Positions 44,578 through 53,647 of a stretch of 64,000 nucleotides of DNA are shown piece by piece. The position numbers were made by a program, and so were the translations under genes. This DNA comes from Rhodocyclales bacterium (GTDB lineage Bacteria > Pseudomonadota > Gammaproteobacteria > Burkholderiales > Rhodocyclaceae). The notes under the pieces were generated by a model that saw only the letters and a list, made by a program, of their open reading frames with translations, did no database searches and had not been told where the DNA came from. How positions within the stretch are numbered: the stretch's first letter is position 1; each line of letters begins with the position of its first letter. The stretch lies in assembly GCA_026399475.1 (NCBI GenBank), contig JAPLQY010000088.1:1-64000 (forward strand). Reading direction: 5' to 3'.

Positions 44578-45069
44578 ATGCCGCTTTACTTCGCCCTGCT
44601 GCTGAGCCTCACCCTGCATGCCGCCCTGATCGTCGCCCCGACCTGGCTGGCGGTAAACCAGCACCCGCTGCCTACGCCGAGCATCGAAGCACGATTGATC
44701 CCGCAGCCAGAGGCGGTCGCGATGGCCGAAACCGTCAGCACCGAGGCAAGCAGCACCGACACCGGGACCATTCTCCAGCGACTTGCTGCCCCGCCCCGCA
44801 GCCTGCAGGGCAGATCGCTGCGCCAGGCGCAAGCCGCGCTGTCGAAACACCTGTTCTATCCACCGGAAGCCGTCGCGCTTGGGCTCGAAGGAGAAGTGAT
44901 CCTGCTGCTGTCCCTTGGCGAACGCGGCCAGCTTGTTTCTGCCGCCATCGCCCGCAGTTCGGGCCATGCCCTGCTCGATCAGGCGGCGCTCGATGCCGCG
45001 CGGAACATCGGCGCCCTGCCCGGCAACCCGCGACAGACGCTGTTTCCGGTTAGCTTCCGGCTACAGTGA
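44578..45069 (+). CDS. TonB-like energy transducer, short
   Basis: A 163-aa protein from ATG 44578. An N-terminal membrane anchor (about residues 2-20) is followed by a short periplasmic linker and a C-terminal TonB-type domain (about 85-163: LFYPPEAVALGLEGEVILLL, AAIARSSGHALLDQAALDAA). The Pro-rich spanning region of full TonB is nearly absent, so it may reach only short distances or act in another Tol/Ton-like role. No exbB/exbD or receptor gene is adjacent. A longer start at 44536 is possible. Convergent with the sensor kinase gene 4 bp away. Confidence 0.75.
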   Translation: MPLYFALLLSLTLHAALIVAPTWLAVNQHPLPTPSIEARLIPQPEAVAMAETVSTEASSTDTGTILQRLAAPPRSLQGRSLRQAQAALSKHLFYPPEAVALGLEGEVILLLSLGERGQLVSAAIARSSGHALLDQAALDAARNIGALPGNPRQTLFPVSFRLQ

Positions 45070-45073
45070 AGCG

Positions 45074-46846
45074 TTACGCGCTCGTGGACTGGCTTTCCTG
45101 ATTCGCAAGCAGGGCGTCAAGGCGGGCACGCAGGCGAAAGCCCTGGATCGGCTTATGTATTACGGGGAAGCCCGCTTCGCGCGTCGTTTCCGGGTCCGTA
45201 TCGCCGGTGATCAGCAGCACCGGCACAGGCCGGCCAAGGCGGCGGCACAGCTCGCCGGCCTCCACGTCACCGTTGCGGCCTTCGCGCAGACGCCAGTCGG
45301 CCAGGATCGCTGCGGGCATCGGCATGCCCGCAGCGCCCAGCACACCAAGCACCTCGTCCGCATTCTCGCCCCCGGCCACGCGGCAGCCCCAGCGTTCAAG
45401 CACGCTTGCCAAGGCCTCACGGATTGGGGCTTCGTCGTCGATGACGACAATCCAGGCACCCTCCAGGCGTCCGCTGGAGGGTGGCAGATCAGAACTGGCA
45501 GCAGTGCTGGCACGACCGACCGGCACTTCAATGGAAAACACCGAACCGCGACCTGGCGCCGAGCGCAGGTCGACGCGATGGCCGAGTTGGCGAGCCAGCG
45601 CATCGACAATGGCAAGGCCAAGACCCAGCCCCTTCCTGCGGTCCCGTTCCGGGTTGTCGAGCTGGTAGAACTCGCGGAAGATTTCAACGCGCGCTTGCTC
45701 GGGAATGCCGATGCCGCTGTCACGGACCTCGAGGTGCAGGCGGCGGCCGCGGGAACGGGAAGCGACCAGCACGGCTCCGCGTTCCGTATAGCGCAGGGCA
45801 TTGGCGGTCAGGTTGCGCAGCATCCGCTCGATCAGGGCCGGATCGCTGCGCGCATAGGCGCGCGATGGCACCACGCGCAGCAGCAGGCCCTTGTCCGCGG
45901 CCTGGTCGGTAAACTCGCGGCGCAGGCGATCCAGGATGGGCTGCAGCGCAAAATCGCAAATCTCCGGCTTGAGGTCACCGGCGTCGGCGCGCGACAGGTC
46001 GAGCAGCGAATCAAGCAGCATTTCCAGGCTATCGCAGGAGGAGCGCAGCTTGCCGACCAGCGCGGCGTCCAGCCCTTCGCGGCGACGCATACCCTCCTCA
46101 ATGGCATGCACGAACAGGGTCATGGCCTGCAGCGGCTGGCGCAGGTCGTGACTGGCCGCCGCGAGAAAGCGCGTCTTCGCCTCGTTAGCCTCCTCGGCCT
46201 CGCGCCGGGTCTGGACCACGCGCTCGTTTTCGCGCGTGACCTGATCGAGCAGGTCCTGGTTGTCGAGGCGCAGCCGTATGGCGTCGCGGATCATCGCCTG
46301 CTGCCGGCGGGCGAAAAACAGGCAGGCGAGCATGAAGACCAGCACTGCGATACTTTGGCCAAAGAACAGGCGCCCTTCCTCGAGGTAGTTGCGCAACACG
46401 AAGGGGGTCAAAGCCAGCACGTTGAACGCAACATGGGCGGGAAGGAAGATGCCTATGCTGGTCACCGAAAGGCCTACCTGGCCGGCAAGCCCCAGCGTCA
46501 TCGGCAAAAGGAAGAGCAGGGTCGGCTGAAAGAAGGCCCAGCCCAGATAGCCCCACACAACGCCGCTGGTTGCGGCAACCACCGTAAACCACCAGCCCCA
46601 CCAGGCACCCCGCTGCAGGCGCTGCGGATCGGCGCGGTAGGCTTCGAATTCGAACCAGCGCAGCCCGATGGCCGCGCAGACCGAGAACATCCAGATCAGC
46701 AGGTTGGTCCGTTCCAGCGGCTCGTCCCACAAGACCCAAACGAGGACTACGGCGGAAACGAAGCTGCCGATGTAGCCGCTCGGCCCCTGGCGATGGAGCA
46801 GGGCGACCTGCTCGGCGAGGAGTCGCTGCTCGGCCTCGACCGTCAA
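45074..46846 (-). CDS. Membrane hybrid sensor histidine kinase with receiver domain
   Basis: A 590-aa protein. Six membrane helices (about 25-190) form an uncharacterised sensor. A coiled coil leads to HisKA with AAASHDLRQPLQAM (phospho-acceptor His near 236), HATPase with LTANALRYTERG, DSGIGIPEQ and GLGLGLAIVDAL, and a C-terminal receiver (about 460-580; VVIDDEAPI, ILADWRLREG for the phospho-Asp). The RQPLQ H-box is usual in kinases paired with LuxR-type regulators. Its ATG overlaps the stop of the response regulator gene, its likely partner. Confidence 0.92.
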   Translation of the reverse strand: MTVEAEQRLLAEQVALLHRQGPSGYIGSFVSAVVLVWVLWDEPLERTNLLIWMFSVCAAIGLRWFEFEAYRADPQRLQRGAWWGWWFTVVAATSGVVWGYLGWAFFQPTLLFLLPMTLGLAGQVGLSVTSIGIFLPAHVAFNVLALTPFVLRNYLEEGRLFFGQSIAVLVFMLACLFFARRQQAMIRDAIRLRLDNQDLLDQVTRENERVVQTRREAEEANEAKTRFLAAASHDLRQPLQAMTLFVHAIEEGMRRREGLDAALVGKLRSSCDSLEMLLDSLLDLSRADAGDLKPEICDFALQPILDRLRREFTDQAADKGLLLRVVPSRAYARSDPALIERMLRNLTANALRYTERGAVLVASRSRGRRLHLEVRDSGIGIPEQARVEIFREFYQLDNPERDRRKGLGLGLAIVDALARQLGHRVDLRSAPGRGSVFSIEVPVGRASTAASSDLPPSSGRLEGAWIVVIDDEAPIREALASVLERWGCRVAGGENADEVLGVLGAAGMPMPAAILADWRLREGRNGDVEAGELCRRLGRPVPVLLITGDTDPETTREAGFPVIHKPIQGFRLRARLDALLANQESQSTSA

Positions 46847-47454
46847 AACAATCCCTTGCGCTTGGCCAGGAGCACGGCCTCGGTTCGCGAGCGAACGCCC
46901 AGTTCGCGGAAAATGGCCGAGACGTGGACGCGCACGGTGTTCTCGCTCATCCCCAGGTAGTCACCGATCTCGCGGTTGGAGCGGCCGGCGCATAGCTCGG
47001 CGAGCACCTCGACCTGGCGCCTTGTGAGCTTCTGGTCCAGACGCTCCGCGCCATTGGCTTCCTCAATTCCATTCGTTGGCGAGTAAACCTGGCCATCGAG
47101 GATCTGGCGCAAGGCCAACCGCATCTCTTCGACGGCTGTCGTCTTTGGGATGTAGCCCTGGGCGCCGTAGAAGAGGGCCTGACGCACAACCTCGCTCCCG
47201 TCAACGGCGGAGAGCACTACCAGGCAAGCGTCAGGGCACTGCCGGCGCAAAGCCCGCAGACCATCGAGACCGCCGAGGCCCGGAAGGCCAAGATCGAGGA
47301 AGATCAGGTCGAAGTCCTCATCCACCGCCGCCGCCAATCCCGCTTCGGCCGACCCGGTTTCGACCACACAGGCCACGTCGGGCAGCACGCGGGCAAGCAT
47401 GAGCTTGAAGCCCTCGCGAAAAAGTGCGTGGTCGTCGATGAGCAGAATATTCAT
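46843..47454 (-). CDS. NarL/LuxR-family response regulator
   Basis: A 203-aa protein from ATG 47454 (MNILLIDDHALFREG). The receiver domain has the acidic pair IDDH and phospho-Asp in LIFLDLGLPG, plus the conserved Lys in GYIPKTT. A C-terminal LuxR helix-turn-helix (about 140-200) contains TRRQVEVLAELCAGRSNREI and NTVRVHVSAIFRELG. It acts as a DNA-binding output for the overlapping hybrid kinase. Targets unknown; the divergent secreted-protein genes at 47622 and 48288 are candidates. Confidence 0.94.
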   Translation of the reverse strand: MNILLIDDHALFREGFKLMLARVLPDVACVVETGSAEAGLAAAVDEDFDLIFLDLGLPGLGGLDGLRALRRQCPDACLVVLSAVDGSEVVRQALFYGAQGYIPKTTAVEEMRLALRQILDGQVYSPTNGIEEANGAERLDQKLTRRQVEVLAELCAGRSNREIGDYLGMSENTVRVHVSAIFRELGVRSRTEAVLLAKRKGLF

Positions 47455-47621
47455 GGCGCTGCGATCTCCGAATCCAGGCATCCCGAGTGCATCGATGATA
47501 ACAGCCGCCACATCTGGCTGCGCATCGACGCATCGACATCCCGGACCTAGTCCAAATGTGCGATGGACAGCTTTGCGGTCGGATGGTGGAATCGGGTCTG
47601 AGTCGTTTATTGGAATCTTTC

Positions 47622-48059
47622 ATGCGTCTGCCCGCCAAGAGCCTTCTTCTTTGCCTCACCCTCACTTCCCTGGCCGCCTGGGCGCAGGAGATTGCGGTCG
47701 GTGTCGCGCGGGTTCAGGCGGAGGGCTTGCCGCGCGGCCAGATCGTGATCGACCTGACTACCCGAACCCGCCACCCTGCCTTCCTCGAGCCCCAATCGAT
47801 GAAGGTGCCGGATGGAGTTCGCATTCTTTCCTCCGCCACCTCGCCCGACAATGCGCGCACCTGTCCGCGCGCCGGACCATCCCAGACTGAATGTCGCCAG
47901 ATCTTCCGCGTGACGCTTGACGCAGGAGCGCGCTGCCACGCCGGCGGCAATTATGAGGCCCTATTTCGCGTGGACTGTTGGCCGGGCACCGCCGCGAGCT
48001 TATGCAAGCCAGGTGCCCATCAGTACGACTTCAAGCTTGGAATCGAACCTCTATGTTAG
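47622..48059 (+). CDS. Small secreted protein, unrecognised
   Basis: A 145-aa protein from ATG 47622 with a signal peptide (MRLPAKSLLLCLTLTSLAAW, cleavage after AWA). The mature part is beta-rich, with five cysteines in the last 70 residues (in ARTCPR, TECRQI, ARCHAG, VDCWPG and SLCKPG) plus a C-terminal Cys, giving six, so three disulfides are possible. It is probably periplasmic or extracellular. No family recognised. Upstream is the response regulator (divergent), downstream another secreted protein 228 bp away. Confidence 0.65.
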   Translation: MRLPAKSLLLCLTLTSLAAWAQEIAVGVARVQAEGLPRGQIVIDLTTRTRHPAFLEPQSMKVPDGVRILSSATSPDNARTCPRAGPSQTECRQIFRVTLDAGARCHAGGNYEALFRVDCWPGTAASLCKPGAHQYDFKLGIEPLC

Positions 48060-48287
48060 GTCTCTCGCGTCCCGGAAAGACCAAATCGGACCGCACCACG
48101 TTGACGCGAGGAAACCTGCGGAAAATGCAACTTATCGTATTTGCGAATTCGGCCGCACCGGCTTCACCGCTCCGGGAACATTGTTACGGAACGGGATACA
48201 GGTCGGGGCAGCAAACTGGATCGGGGTTGGGCGGCGTTCATTGGTGAACGTGTCGTAGACCAGTCCCAATAAAAGGAGAAAAGCACC

Positions 48288-49754
48288 ATGAATATAAGAC
48301 GCATCCCCAGCTTGGTCACCGCGGCGCTGCTTTGCGCTTCGTTCGGTGCAGCAGGACAGCAGCCGCCCGCCGCCCACCCACCCCTGAACCTCGGGCAGAA
48401 GGCGAAGAACCCCAACACAGCACATCAGCCGAAGGCGGTTCACCACGATTGCAAGTGGTATATCGACAAGGAAGTCAGCGCCTATACCACTCGCGTCGGC
48501 CGCGGCCTGGGGGCCGGCGTCATTTCCGCACAGGAACGCGCCGACCTGGAGAAGGAATACAACACGTTCAAGACCAAGGAGGCAGCGGCGCTCAAGGACG
48601 GCAAGGTCGATCCTCAGGAATGCGCCATGCTCTACGAGGAACTGACCGACTTGAACAACCATCTGGGTGACGCGCTTTGCAGTCGCGAAGTCCCCGCCGC
48701 CAAGCACGCGGAAGTCGCCGCCGCCCTCAAGCAAGGCGCCCAGGCTCGCCATGGCAACGTAGCGGTCAATCCGAACCAGGGACTTGGCCTGTGCATCAGT
48801 GAAATCACGCACATGGTCAACTTGTTCGAGGCCGCGATCCAGCGTGGGAAGCAGGCTGGCCTGATCGACGCAACGGAAGCAGCTGCGTTGGAGAAGAGTC
48901 GCGCCAAACTCATCAATGACGAGAAGCGAGCCTTGTCCGACCACAAGATCTCGAGGGTGGAACTTAAGAAGATGATGCGCGATATCGACGTCGAGAACAA
49001 GAAACTCGATGCCGCCATGGCGTCCCCCGCTGCTGCTGCCAAGGTTGCCCCGGCCAAGGCGCATCCACCCCTGAACCTCGCGGCGCGCAAGGGTAAGCAC
49101 CCCCACGCAGCCCATCGACCGAAGGCGATTCACCACGAGTGCAAGTGGTATATGGACAAGGAAATCACGGCCTATACCACCCGCGTGGGCCGTGGCCTGA
49201 CCGCCGGCGTGATTTCTGCCGCGGAACGTGCCGAACTGGAAAAGGAATACAACACGTTCAAGGCCAAGGAGACGACGGCGCTCAAGGACGGCAAGATCGA
49301 TCCCACGGAGTGCGCCACGCTCTACGAGGACCTGACCGACTTGAACAACCACCTGGGTGATGCACTTTGCAGCCGCGAAGTCCCGGCCGCCAAGCAAGCA
49401 GAAGTTGTCGGCGCCATCAAGCTGGCCGCTCAGGCTCGCCATGGCAGTGCTGCGGTCACGCCGAACCCCGGATTGGGCTTGTGCGTTGCTGAAGTTACGC
49501 ACATGGTCAGTCTGTTCGAATCCGCAATCCAGCGCGGCAAGGCAGCCGGCCTGATCGACGCGAAGGAAGCAGCCGAACTGGAGAAGGGTCGCGCCAAACT
49601 CGCCGCCGACGAAAAGAGAGCCCTTACCGACCACAAGATCTCGCACGTGGAACTCAAGCGGATGATGAATGACATCGATGTCGAGAACAAGAAGCTCGAC
49701 GCCGCCATGGCAACCCCCGCTGCTGCTGAAAAGGTGCGGCGGCAAGCGCGGTGA
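48288..49754 (+). CDS. Secreted protein of four repeated helical units, unrecognised
   Basis: A 488-aa protein from ATG 48288 with AAGGAG upstream and a signal peptide (cleavage after SFGAAG). The mature chain is a tandem duplication: codons about 29-257 and 258-485 are nearly the same. Each half is itself two related units of about 80 residues, so four in all. Each has a Cys near its start, then R-G-x-x-A-G-[VL]-I, E-x-x-x-L-E, A-L-x-D-[GH]-K-[VI] and a charged helix with an Asn (LTDLNNHLGDAL or RDIDVENKKLDA). The D-G-K/D-H-K loops faintly recall metal or Ca loops, but no EF-hand is complete. Function unknown. A strong terminator follows. Confidence 0.8.
   Translation: MNIRRIPSLVTAALLCASFGAAGQQPPAAHPPLNLGQKAKNPNTAHQPKAVHHDCKWYIDKEVSAYTTRVGRGLGAGVISAQERADLEKEYNTFKTKEAAALKDGKVDPQECAMLYEELTDLNNHLGDALCSREVPAAKHAEVAAALKQGAQARHGNVAVNPNQGLGLCISEITHMVNLFEAAIQRGKQAGLIDATEAAALEKSRAKLINDEKRALSDHKISRVELKKMMRDIDVENKKLDAAMASPAAAAKVAPAKAHPPLNLAARKGKHPHAAHRPKAIHHECKWYMDKEITAYTTRVGRGLTAGVISAAERAELEKEYNTFKAKETTALKDGKIDPTECATLYEDLTDLNNHLGDALCSREVPAAKQAEVVGAIKLAAQARHGSAAVTPNPGLGLCVAEVTHMVSLFESAIQRGKAAGLIDAKEAAELEKGRAKLAADEKRALTDHKISHVELKRMMNDIDVENKKLDAAMATPAAAEKVRRQAR
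48372..49736 (+). repeat. Intragenic tandem duplication of about 687 bp
   Basis: The segment from 48372 to about 49058 repeats from 49059 to about 49736 with mostly third-position differences and a one-codon indel. Shared stretches include CCACCCCTGAACCTCG, AAGGAATACAACACGTTCAA and GCGCTCAAGGACGGCAAG. The high DNA identity means recent duplication or ongoing gene conversion. Confidence 0.85.
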
Positions 49755-49813
49755 AAAAGTAAATTAGCCGCCACTCGTCGGGAGTGCGCAGCCTGCCTGC
49801 CGTTCCCGACACC

Positions 49814-49853
49814 CGGCCTTCGGTCACCTGAGACCGAAGGCCGTTTTGTTTTC
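49814..49853 (+). terminator. Strong Rho-independent terminator
   Basis: CGGCCTTCGGTC and GACCGAAGGCCG make a perfect 12-bp stem with a 6-nt loop, followed by TTTTGTTTT. It lies 60 bp after the stop of the repeat-protein gene. Confidence 0.92.
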
Positions 49854-49872
49854 AGGCCCGGCGAGCCAGCCA

Positions 49873-50400
49873 GGGTTTTCCCTACGCCCCAAGCATCTGG
49901 GCGCACAGATCGGCGTGACTCTGGTCCAGCACACCTGGGGGTCGGCGCTGACGCATCATCATCACGTGCATGGCATTGTTCCGGGCGGCGGTTTGTCGCC
50001 GGATGGTGAGCGGTAGATAGCCTGCAAGCCGGGTTTCTTTCTGCCGGTACGCGTGCTCTCGCGGTTGTTTCGGCGGCGCTTCCTGGAGGAGTTTGCGAAG
50101 GCGCATCGCAGCGGCCAGTTGAAGTTCTTCGGCGAGTACGCCGATTTGGCTGACGCGGCGGTCTTCGCCGACTGGCTGGCACCGCTACGAAAGGTCGAAT
50201 GGGTGGTCTATGCCAAGCGTCCCTTTGCCGGGCCGGCGGCGGTACTGGCGTATCTGTCGCGCTATACCCACCGGGTGGCGATCTCCAACCGGCGACTGAT
50301 CTCCCTGGACGAGCGCGGTGTCACGTTCCTCTGGAAGGATTACCGGACCAAGGGGCGAACGCGCAACAAGACCATGACGCTGCACTCGAGGCTTGTGTGA
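49873..50400 (+). pseudogene. IS91-family transposase remnant with in-frame amber stop
   Basis: One reading frame carries LGAQIGVTLVQHTWG, HHHHVHGIVPGGGLSPDGER, a TAG at 50014-50016, then IACKPGFFLPVRVLSRLFRR and on to YLSRYTHRVAISNRRL and VTFLWKDYRTKGR. This is the catalytic and following part of IS91-type HUH transposases, where a Trp codon (TGG) is expected at the TAG. The N-terminal third is missing, cut 20 bp after the terminator. The frame ends early in LHSRLV in place of the usual C-terminus. The next 170 bp (50401-50573) hold no gene I can name and may be the rest of the element. Confidence 0.88.
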
Positions 50401-50573
50401 CGCCTGCCCGGCGGGCTCTTGCGCGCCTTGGTAGTCCAGCGCGTGAGGGCAGGTATCTCACAACCCTTAACATCAGCGGACTGTCGACGCGCTTGGCCTC
50501 AAAACAACTTCTGACCCGGCGGGAGTGAGTCCGGCAATGGCAGTTCGACGCCTCGCAATCATCGCAAGTACGA

Positions 50574-51338
50574 TCACACCGGGTTGTCGATATCGACAAA
50601 CTCGCAATCGATGCCGAACTTCTCCGTCAGATGCACACCCAGCGCCATCACGCCATAGCGCTCGGTGGCATGGTGGCCGGCGGCGATGAAGGCCATGCCG
50701 GTTTCGCGCGCAAGATGCACGGTCTGCTCCGAAATCTCGCCCGAGACGAAGACGTCAGCCCCCGTTGCCAGCGCCGCTTCGAAGTAGTCCTGTGCGCCGC
50801 CGCTGCACCAGGCAATGCGCTTCACGTCGCGCGCCGGATCACCGATCAGCAGCGGCGCGCGGCCCAACACCTGCTCCATCAGGCGCGCCAGTTCGCCGGC
50901 AAAAGTCGGCGCTGGCGGGGCGCCGATAAAGCCGATGTCCTGTTCGCCGAAGTGACCCGTGACACTCCAGTCCAGACGCAGGGCTAGTTGCGCATTGTTG
51001 CCCAATGCAGGATGGGCATCCAGTGGCAAGTGGTAAGCAAACAAGTTGATGTCGTGCGCCAGCAGGCGCGCCATGCGCTGCTTGCGAAAACCCGTAACGC
51101 GACCGTCTTCGGCTTTCCAGAACCAGCCGTGATGCACCAGCAGGGCGTCTGCCCGATGTTCGATGGCTGCCTCGATCAAGGCCTGACTGGCGGTAACCCC
51201 GCAGACAATGCGCCGAACGCGCTCGCGGCCTTCCACTTGCAGGCCGTTTGGGCAATAATCGCGAAAGCGTGCGGTGTCCAGCAAAGCGTCCAGATAGGCA
51301 CGCAGATCCTCACGTAGTACGGCATTACCCTGCATCAT
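50574..51338 (-). CDS. NIF3/YbgI-family dinuclear-metal protein
   Basis: A 254-aa protein of normal length. The two-metal site ligands are in LLVHHGWFW (His-His), [16 protein letters not shown] (His, Asp) and [11 protein letters not shown] (His, Glu), all typical of NIF3-like proteins that form toroidal hexamers. Members have been linked to GTP cyclohydrolase-like and metal-related roles, but the function is not settled. It is divergent from the DegS-like protease (25 bp apart), an arrangement often seen in betaproteobacteria. Confidence 0.93.
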   Translation of the reverse strand: MMQGNAVLREDLRAYLDALLDTARFRDYCPNGLQVEGRERVRRIVCGVTASQALIEAAIEHRADALLVHHGWFWKAEDGRVTGFRKQRMARLLAHDINLFAYHLPLDAHPALGNNAQLALRLDWSVTGHFGEQDIGFIGAPPAPTFAGELARLMEQVLGRAPLLIGDPARDVKRIAWCSGGAQDYFEAALATGADVFVSGEISEQTVHLARETGMAFIAAGHHATERYGVMALGVHLTEKFGIDCEFVDIDNPV

Positions 51339-51363
51339 TTACACCCCCGGAAAAGACCAAATT

Positions 51364-52527
51364 ATGCGCCGCCTTTGGCTGATTTTTGCCCAGACCGTCA
51401 CGATCTGCGTTGCTGTCCTGTTTGTCGTCAAGACGCTCAAGCCGGAGTGGCTGGCCCAGATGCCGAGCACCGGCGGCGGCATCTCCGAAGTGGCGACGGT
51501 GCTCGAAGCACCTGCGGGCAGCGAGGTGCATCGTCCCGGCTCCTATGCCGATGCGGCGAAAAAGGCGGTGCCGGCAGTGGTCTATATTTTCACCAGCCAG
51601 GAGGTCAAGGGGCCGCGCCACCCCTTCATCAACGACCCGATTTTCAGGCACTTCTTCGGGGACCGTTTCGGCGAACAGTCGCAGCGCCGCTCGGGCCTGG
51701 GCAGCGGCGTGGTGGTCTCGCCCGAGGGCTATATCCTGACCAACTTCCACGTGATCGACGGCGCCGATGAAATCGAGGTCGCGCACAGCGATGGGCGCAA
51801 GTACAAAGCGCGCGTGGTCGGCTCCGACCCCGAATCGGATCTGGCGGTGTTGCGCATTCCCGCGGACCACAAACTGCCGGTGATCGCCTTCGGCAGCAGC
51901 GACACCCTGCGCGTGGGCGATGTCGTGCTGGCCATCGGCAATCCCTTCGGCGTCGGGCAGACCGTCACTTCCGGCATCGTGTCCGCGCTGGGCCGCTCGC
52001 ATCTGGGCATCAACACCTTCGAAAACTTCATCCAGACCGACGCGGCGATCAACCCAGGCAATTCGGGTGGGGCACTGGTCGATGCCAATGGTCATCTGGT
52101 CGGCATCAACACGGCGATTTATTCACAAAGCGGCGGCTCGATGGGCATCGGCTTTGCGATTCCCGTCTCGCTGGCAAAAAATGTGATGGAGCAGATCGTC
52201 AAGACGGGCGGCGTGACGCGCGGCTGGGTCGGCGTCGAGGTGCAGGAGATCACCCCGGAACTTGCTGAATCCTTCAAGCTGGGCGGCACGCAAGGGGCGC
52301 TGATCGCCGGCGTCATGCGCGGCAGCCCGGCGGACAAGGCCGGCATCAAACCCGGCGACGTGCTGACTCAGGTGGCCGGCAAGAGCGTGAAGGATGCCCA
52401 GGTGATGCTGGACCTGATCGCCGCGCTGGAGCCGGGCAAAATCACGCGTTTCGACCTGAAGCGCGAGGGTCGCAATGTGGGCGTTGACATCACCATCGGC
52501 AAGCGCCCGCCACCACCGAAAGAATAG
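51364..52527 (+). CDS. DegS/HhoB-type periplasmic serine protease, single PDZ
   Basis: A 387-aa protein. An N-terminal membrane anchor (about residues 5-25) is followed by the trypsin-like domain with catalytic His in ILTNFHVIDGA, Asp in SDPESDLAVLRI and Ser in NPGNSGGALVD. One PDZ domain (about 270-380; GALIAGVMRGSPADKAGIKP) follows. One PDZ plus an uncleaved anchor is the DegS/AlgW layout, so it probably senses misfolded outer-membrane proteins and starts a sigma-E-type response. No rseA or rpoE gene is here. The repeat at 52536-52582 separates it from convergent korB. Confidence 0.9.
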   Translation: MRRLWLIFAQTVTICVAVLFVVKTLKPEWLAQMPSTGGGISEVATVLEAPAGSEVHRPGSYADAAKKAVPAVVYIFTSQEVKGPRHPFINDPIFRHFFGDRFGEQSQRRSGLGSGVVVSPEGYILTNFHVIDGADEIEVAHSDGRKYKARVVGSDPESDLAVLRIPADHKLPVIAFGSSDTLRVGDVVLAIGNPFGVGQTVTSGIVSALGRSHLGINTFENFIQTDAAINPGNSGGALVDANGHLVGINTAIYSQSGGSMGIGFAIPVSLAKNVMEQIVKTGGVTRGWVGVEVQEITPELAESFKLGGTQGALIAGVMRGSPADKAGIKPGDVLTQVAGKSVKDAQVMLDLIAALEPGKITRFDLKREGRNVGVDITIGKRPPPPKE

Positions 52528-52535
52528 GTTTTTGC

Positions 52536-52582
52536 GTGAAACGTGATGCAACCCGAGTCACATTTCACGTTTCACTTTTCAC
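52536..52582. repeat. Inverted repeat (copy 2 of the GTGAAACGTGA family)
   Basis: GTGAAACGTGA (52536-52546) pairs with TCACGTTTCAC (52565-52575) across 18 nt, and TTTTCAC continues to 52582. The core matches the repeat at 40536-40615. It sits between two convergent genes, 8 bp past the protease stop and 9 bp before the korB stop, and could serve both as a terminator. Confidence 0.85.
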
Positions 52583-52591
52583 CCAGGAGAT

Positions 52592-53647
52592 CTACCTGAG
52601 CGAGGCGTTCAGCGCCTCGAGCGCCTTGCTGCCGGGACACAGATAGGCGTCGCCGAGCTGGTTGAGCGGCTTTTCCACAGTGTTCAGGGCACGGTGCAGG
52701 TCGTCCGGCTCGGGATTCACGTAGATCAGACCGGTGACGATTTCGCCCATCGCGCTGCGCTCCTGCAGGTAGTTCATGGCGCCGACGCGGTCGGTCGGAT
52801 CGTAATCCGTTCCGAGCTTGCGCAGCATCAGCACCGAACCGTCGTGCTGGACCACACGCCGGGCCGTGCCGGGTGCGTAGGAGGTGGTGATCTGGTCGCG
52901 CGGCAGGATGAAGTCGAGGCGATTGACGGCGTCGTTGTGTTCGCGCACGTAGTCGTAGCTCTTGGTCGACCCGGGGTGGTTGTTGAAGGTCACGCAGGGG
53001 CTGAGGACGTCGATGATGGCAGGGCCGTGGTGCCGCAGTGCGCCCTTGATCAGGGGCACCAGTTGCTCCTTGTCGCCCGAGAACGAACGGGCGACATAGG
53101 TTGCACCCAGCTGCAGTGCCAGCGCCACGAGGTCGATCGGGCTGTCGTTGTTGACCACCCCGCGCTTGTTCTTCGAACCCTTGTCGGTGGTCGCCGAGAA
53201 CTGGCCCTTGGTCAGCCCGTAGACGCCGTTGTTTTCCACCAGGTAGGCCATGTTGACGCCGCGCCGCATGGCGTGGGCGAACTGGCCGATGCCGATCGAG
53301 GCCGAATCGCCGTCGCCCGAGACACCCAGATAAAGCAGGTCGCGATTGGCCATTGCGGCGCCGGTCAGCACCGAGGGCATCCGCCCGTGGGTGGTGTTGA
53401 AGCCGTGCGAGGCGCCGAGGAAGTAGTCCGGCGTCTTCGACGAGCAGCCGATGCCGGAAAGCTTGGCGACGCGATGCGGCTCGATGTCGAGATCGAAGCA
53501 GGCCTGCACGACGGCGGCGGAAATCGAATCATGGCCGCAGCCGGCGCACAGGGTGGAAATCGCGCCTTCATAGTCGCGGCGGGTGTAGCCGAGCGCGTTC
53601 TTGGGCTGTTCGTAGCGCAGCAGCTTGGGCTTGGCGAGATAGGTCAT
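52592..53647 (-). CDS. korB: 2-oxoglutarate:ferredoxin oxidoreductase beta subunit
   Basis: A 351-aa TPP-binding subunit. Iron-sulfur ligands are in LCAGCGHD and GIGCSSKTPD with a later Cys in SPCVTFNN. The TPP/Mg motif is GVSGDGDSASIGIGQ to LVENNGVYGLTKGQ. With KorA it decarboxylates 2-oxoglutarate oxidatively to succinyl-CoA and passes two low-potential electrons on. Start ATG 53647 overlaps the korA stop by 4 bp. The three kor genes form one coupled operon (korC-korA-korB). Confidence 0.92.
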   Translation of the reverse strand: MTYLAKPKLLRYEQPKNALGYTRRDYEGAISTLCAGCGHDSISAAVVQACFDLDIEPHRVAKLSGIGCSSKTPDYFLGASHGFNTTHGRMPSVLTGAAMANRDLLYLGVSGDGDSASIGIGQFAHAMRRGVNMAYLVENNGVYGLTKGQFSATTDKGSKNKRGVVNNDSPIDLVALALQLGATYVARSFSGDKEQLVPLIKGALRHHGPAIIDVLSPCVTFNNHPGSTKSYDYVREHNDAVNRLDFILPRDQITTSYAPGTARRVVQHDGSVLMLRKLGTDYDPTDRVGAMNYLQERSAMGEIVTGLIYVNPEPDDLHRALNTVEKPLNQLGDAYLCPGSKALEALNASLR

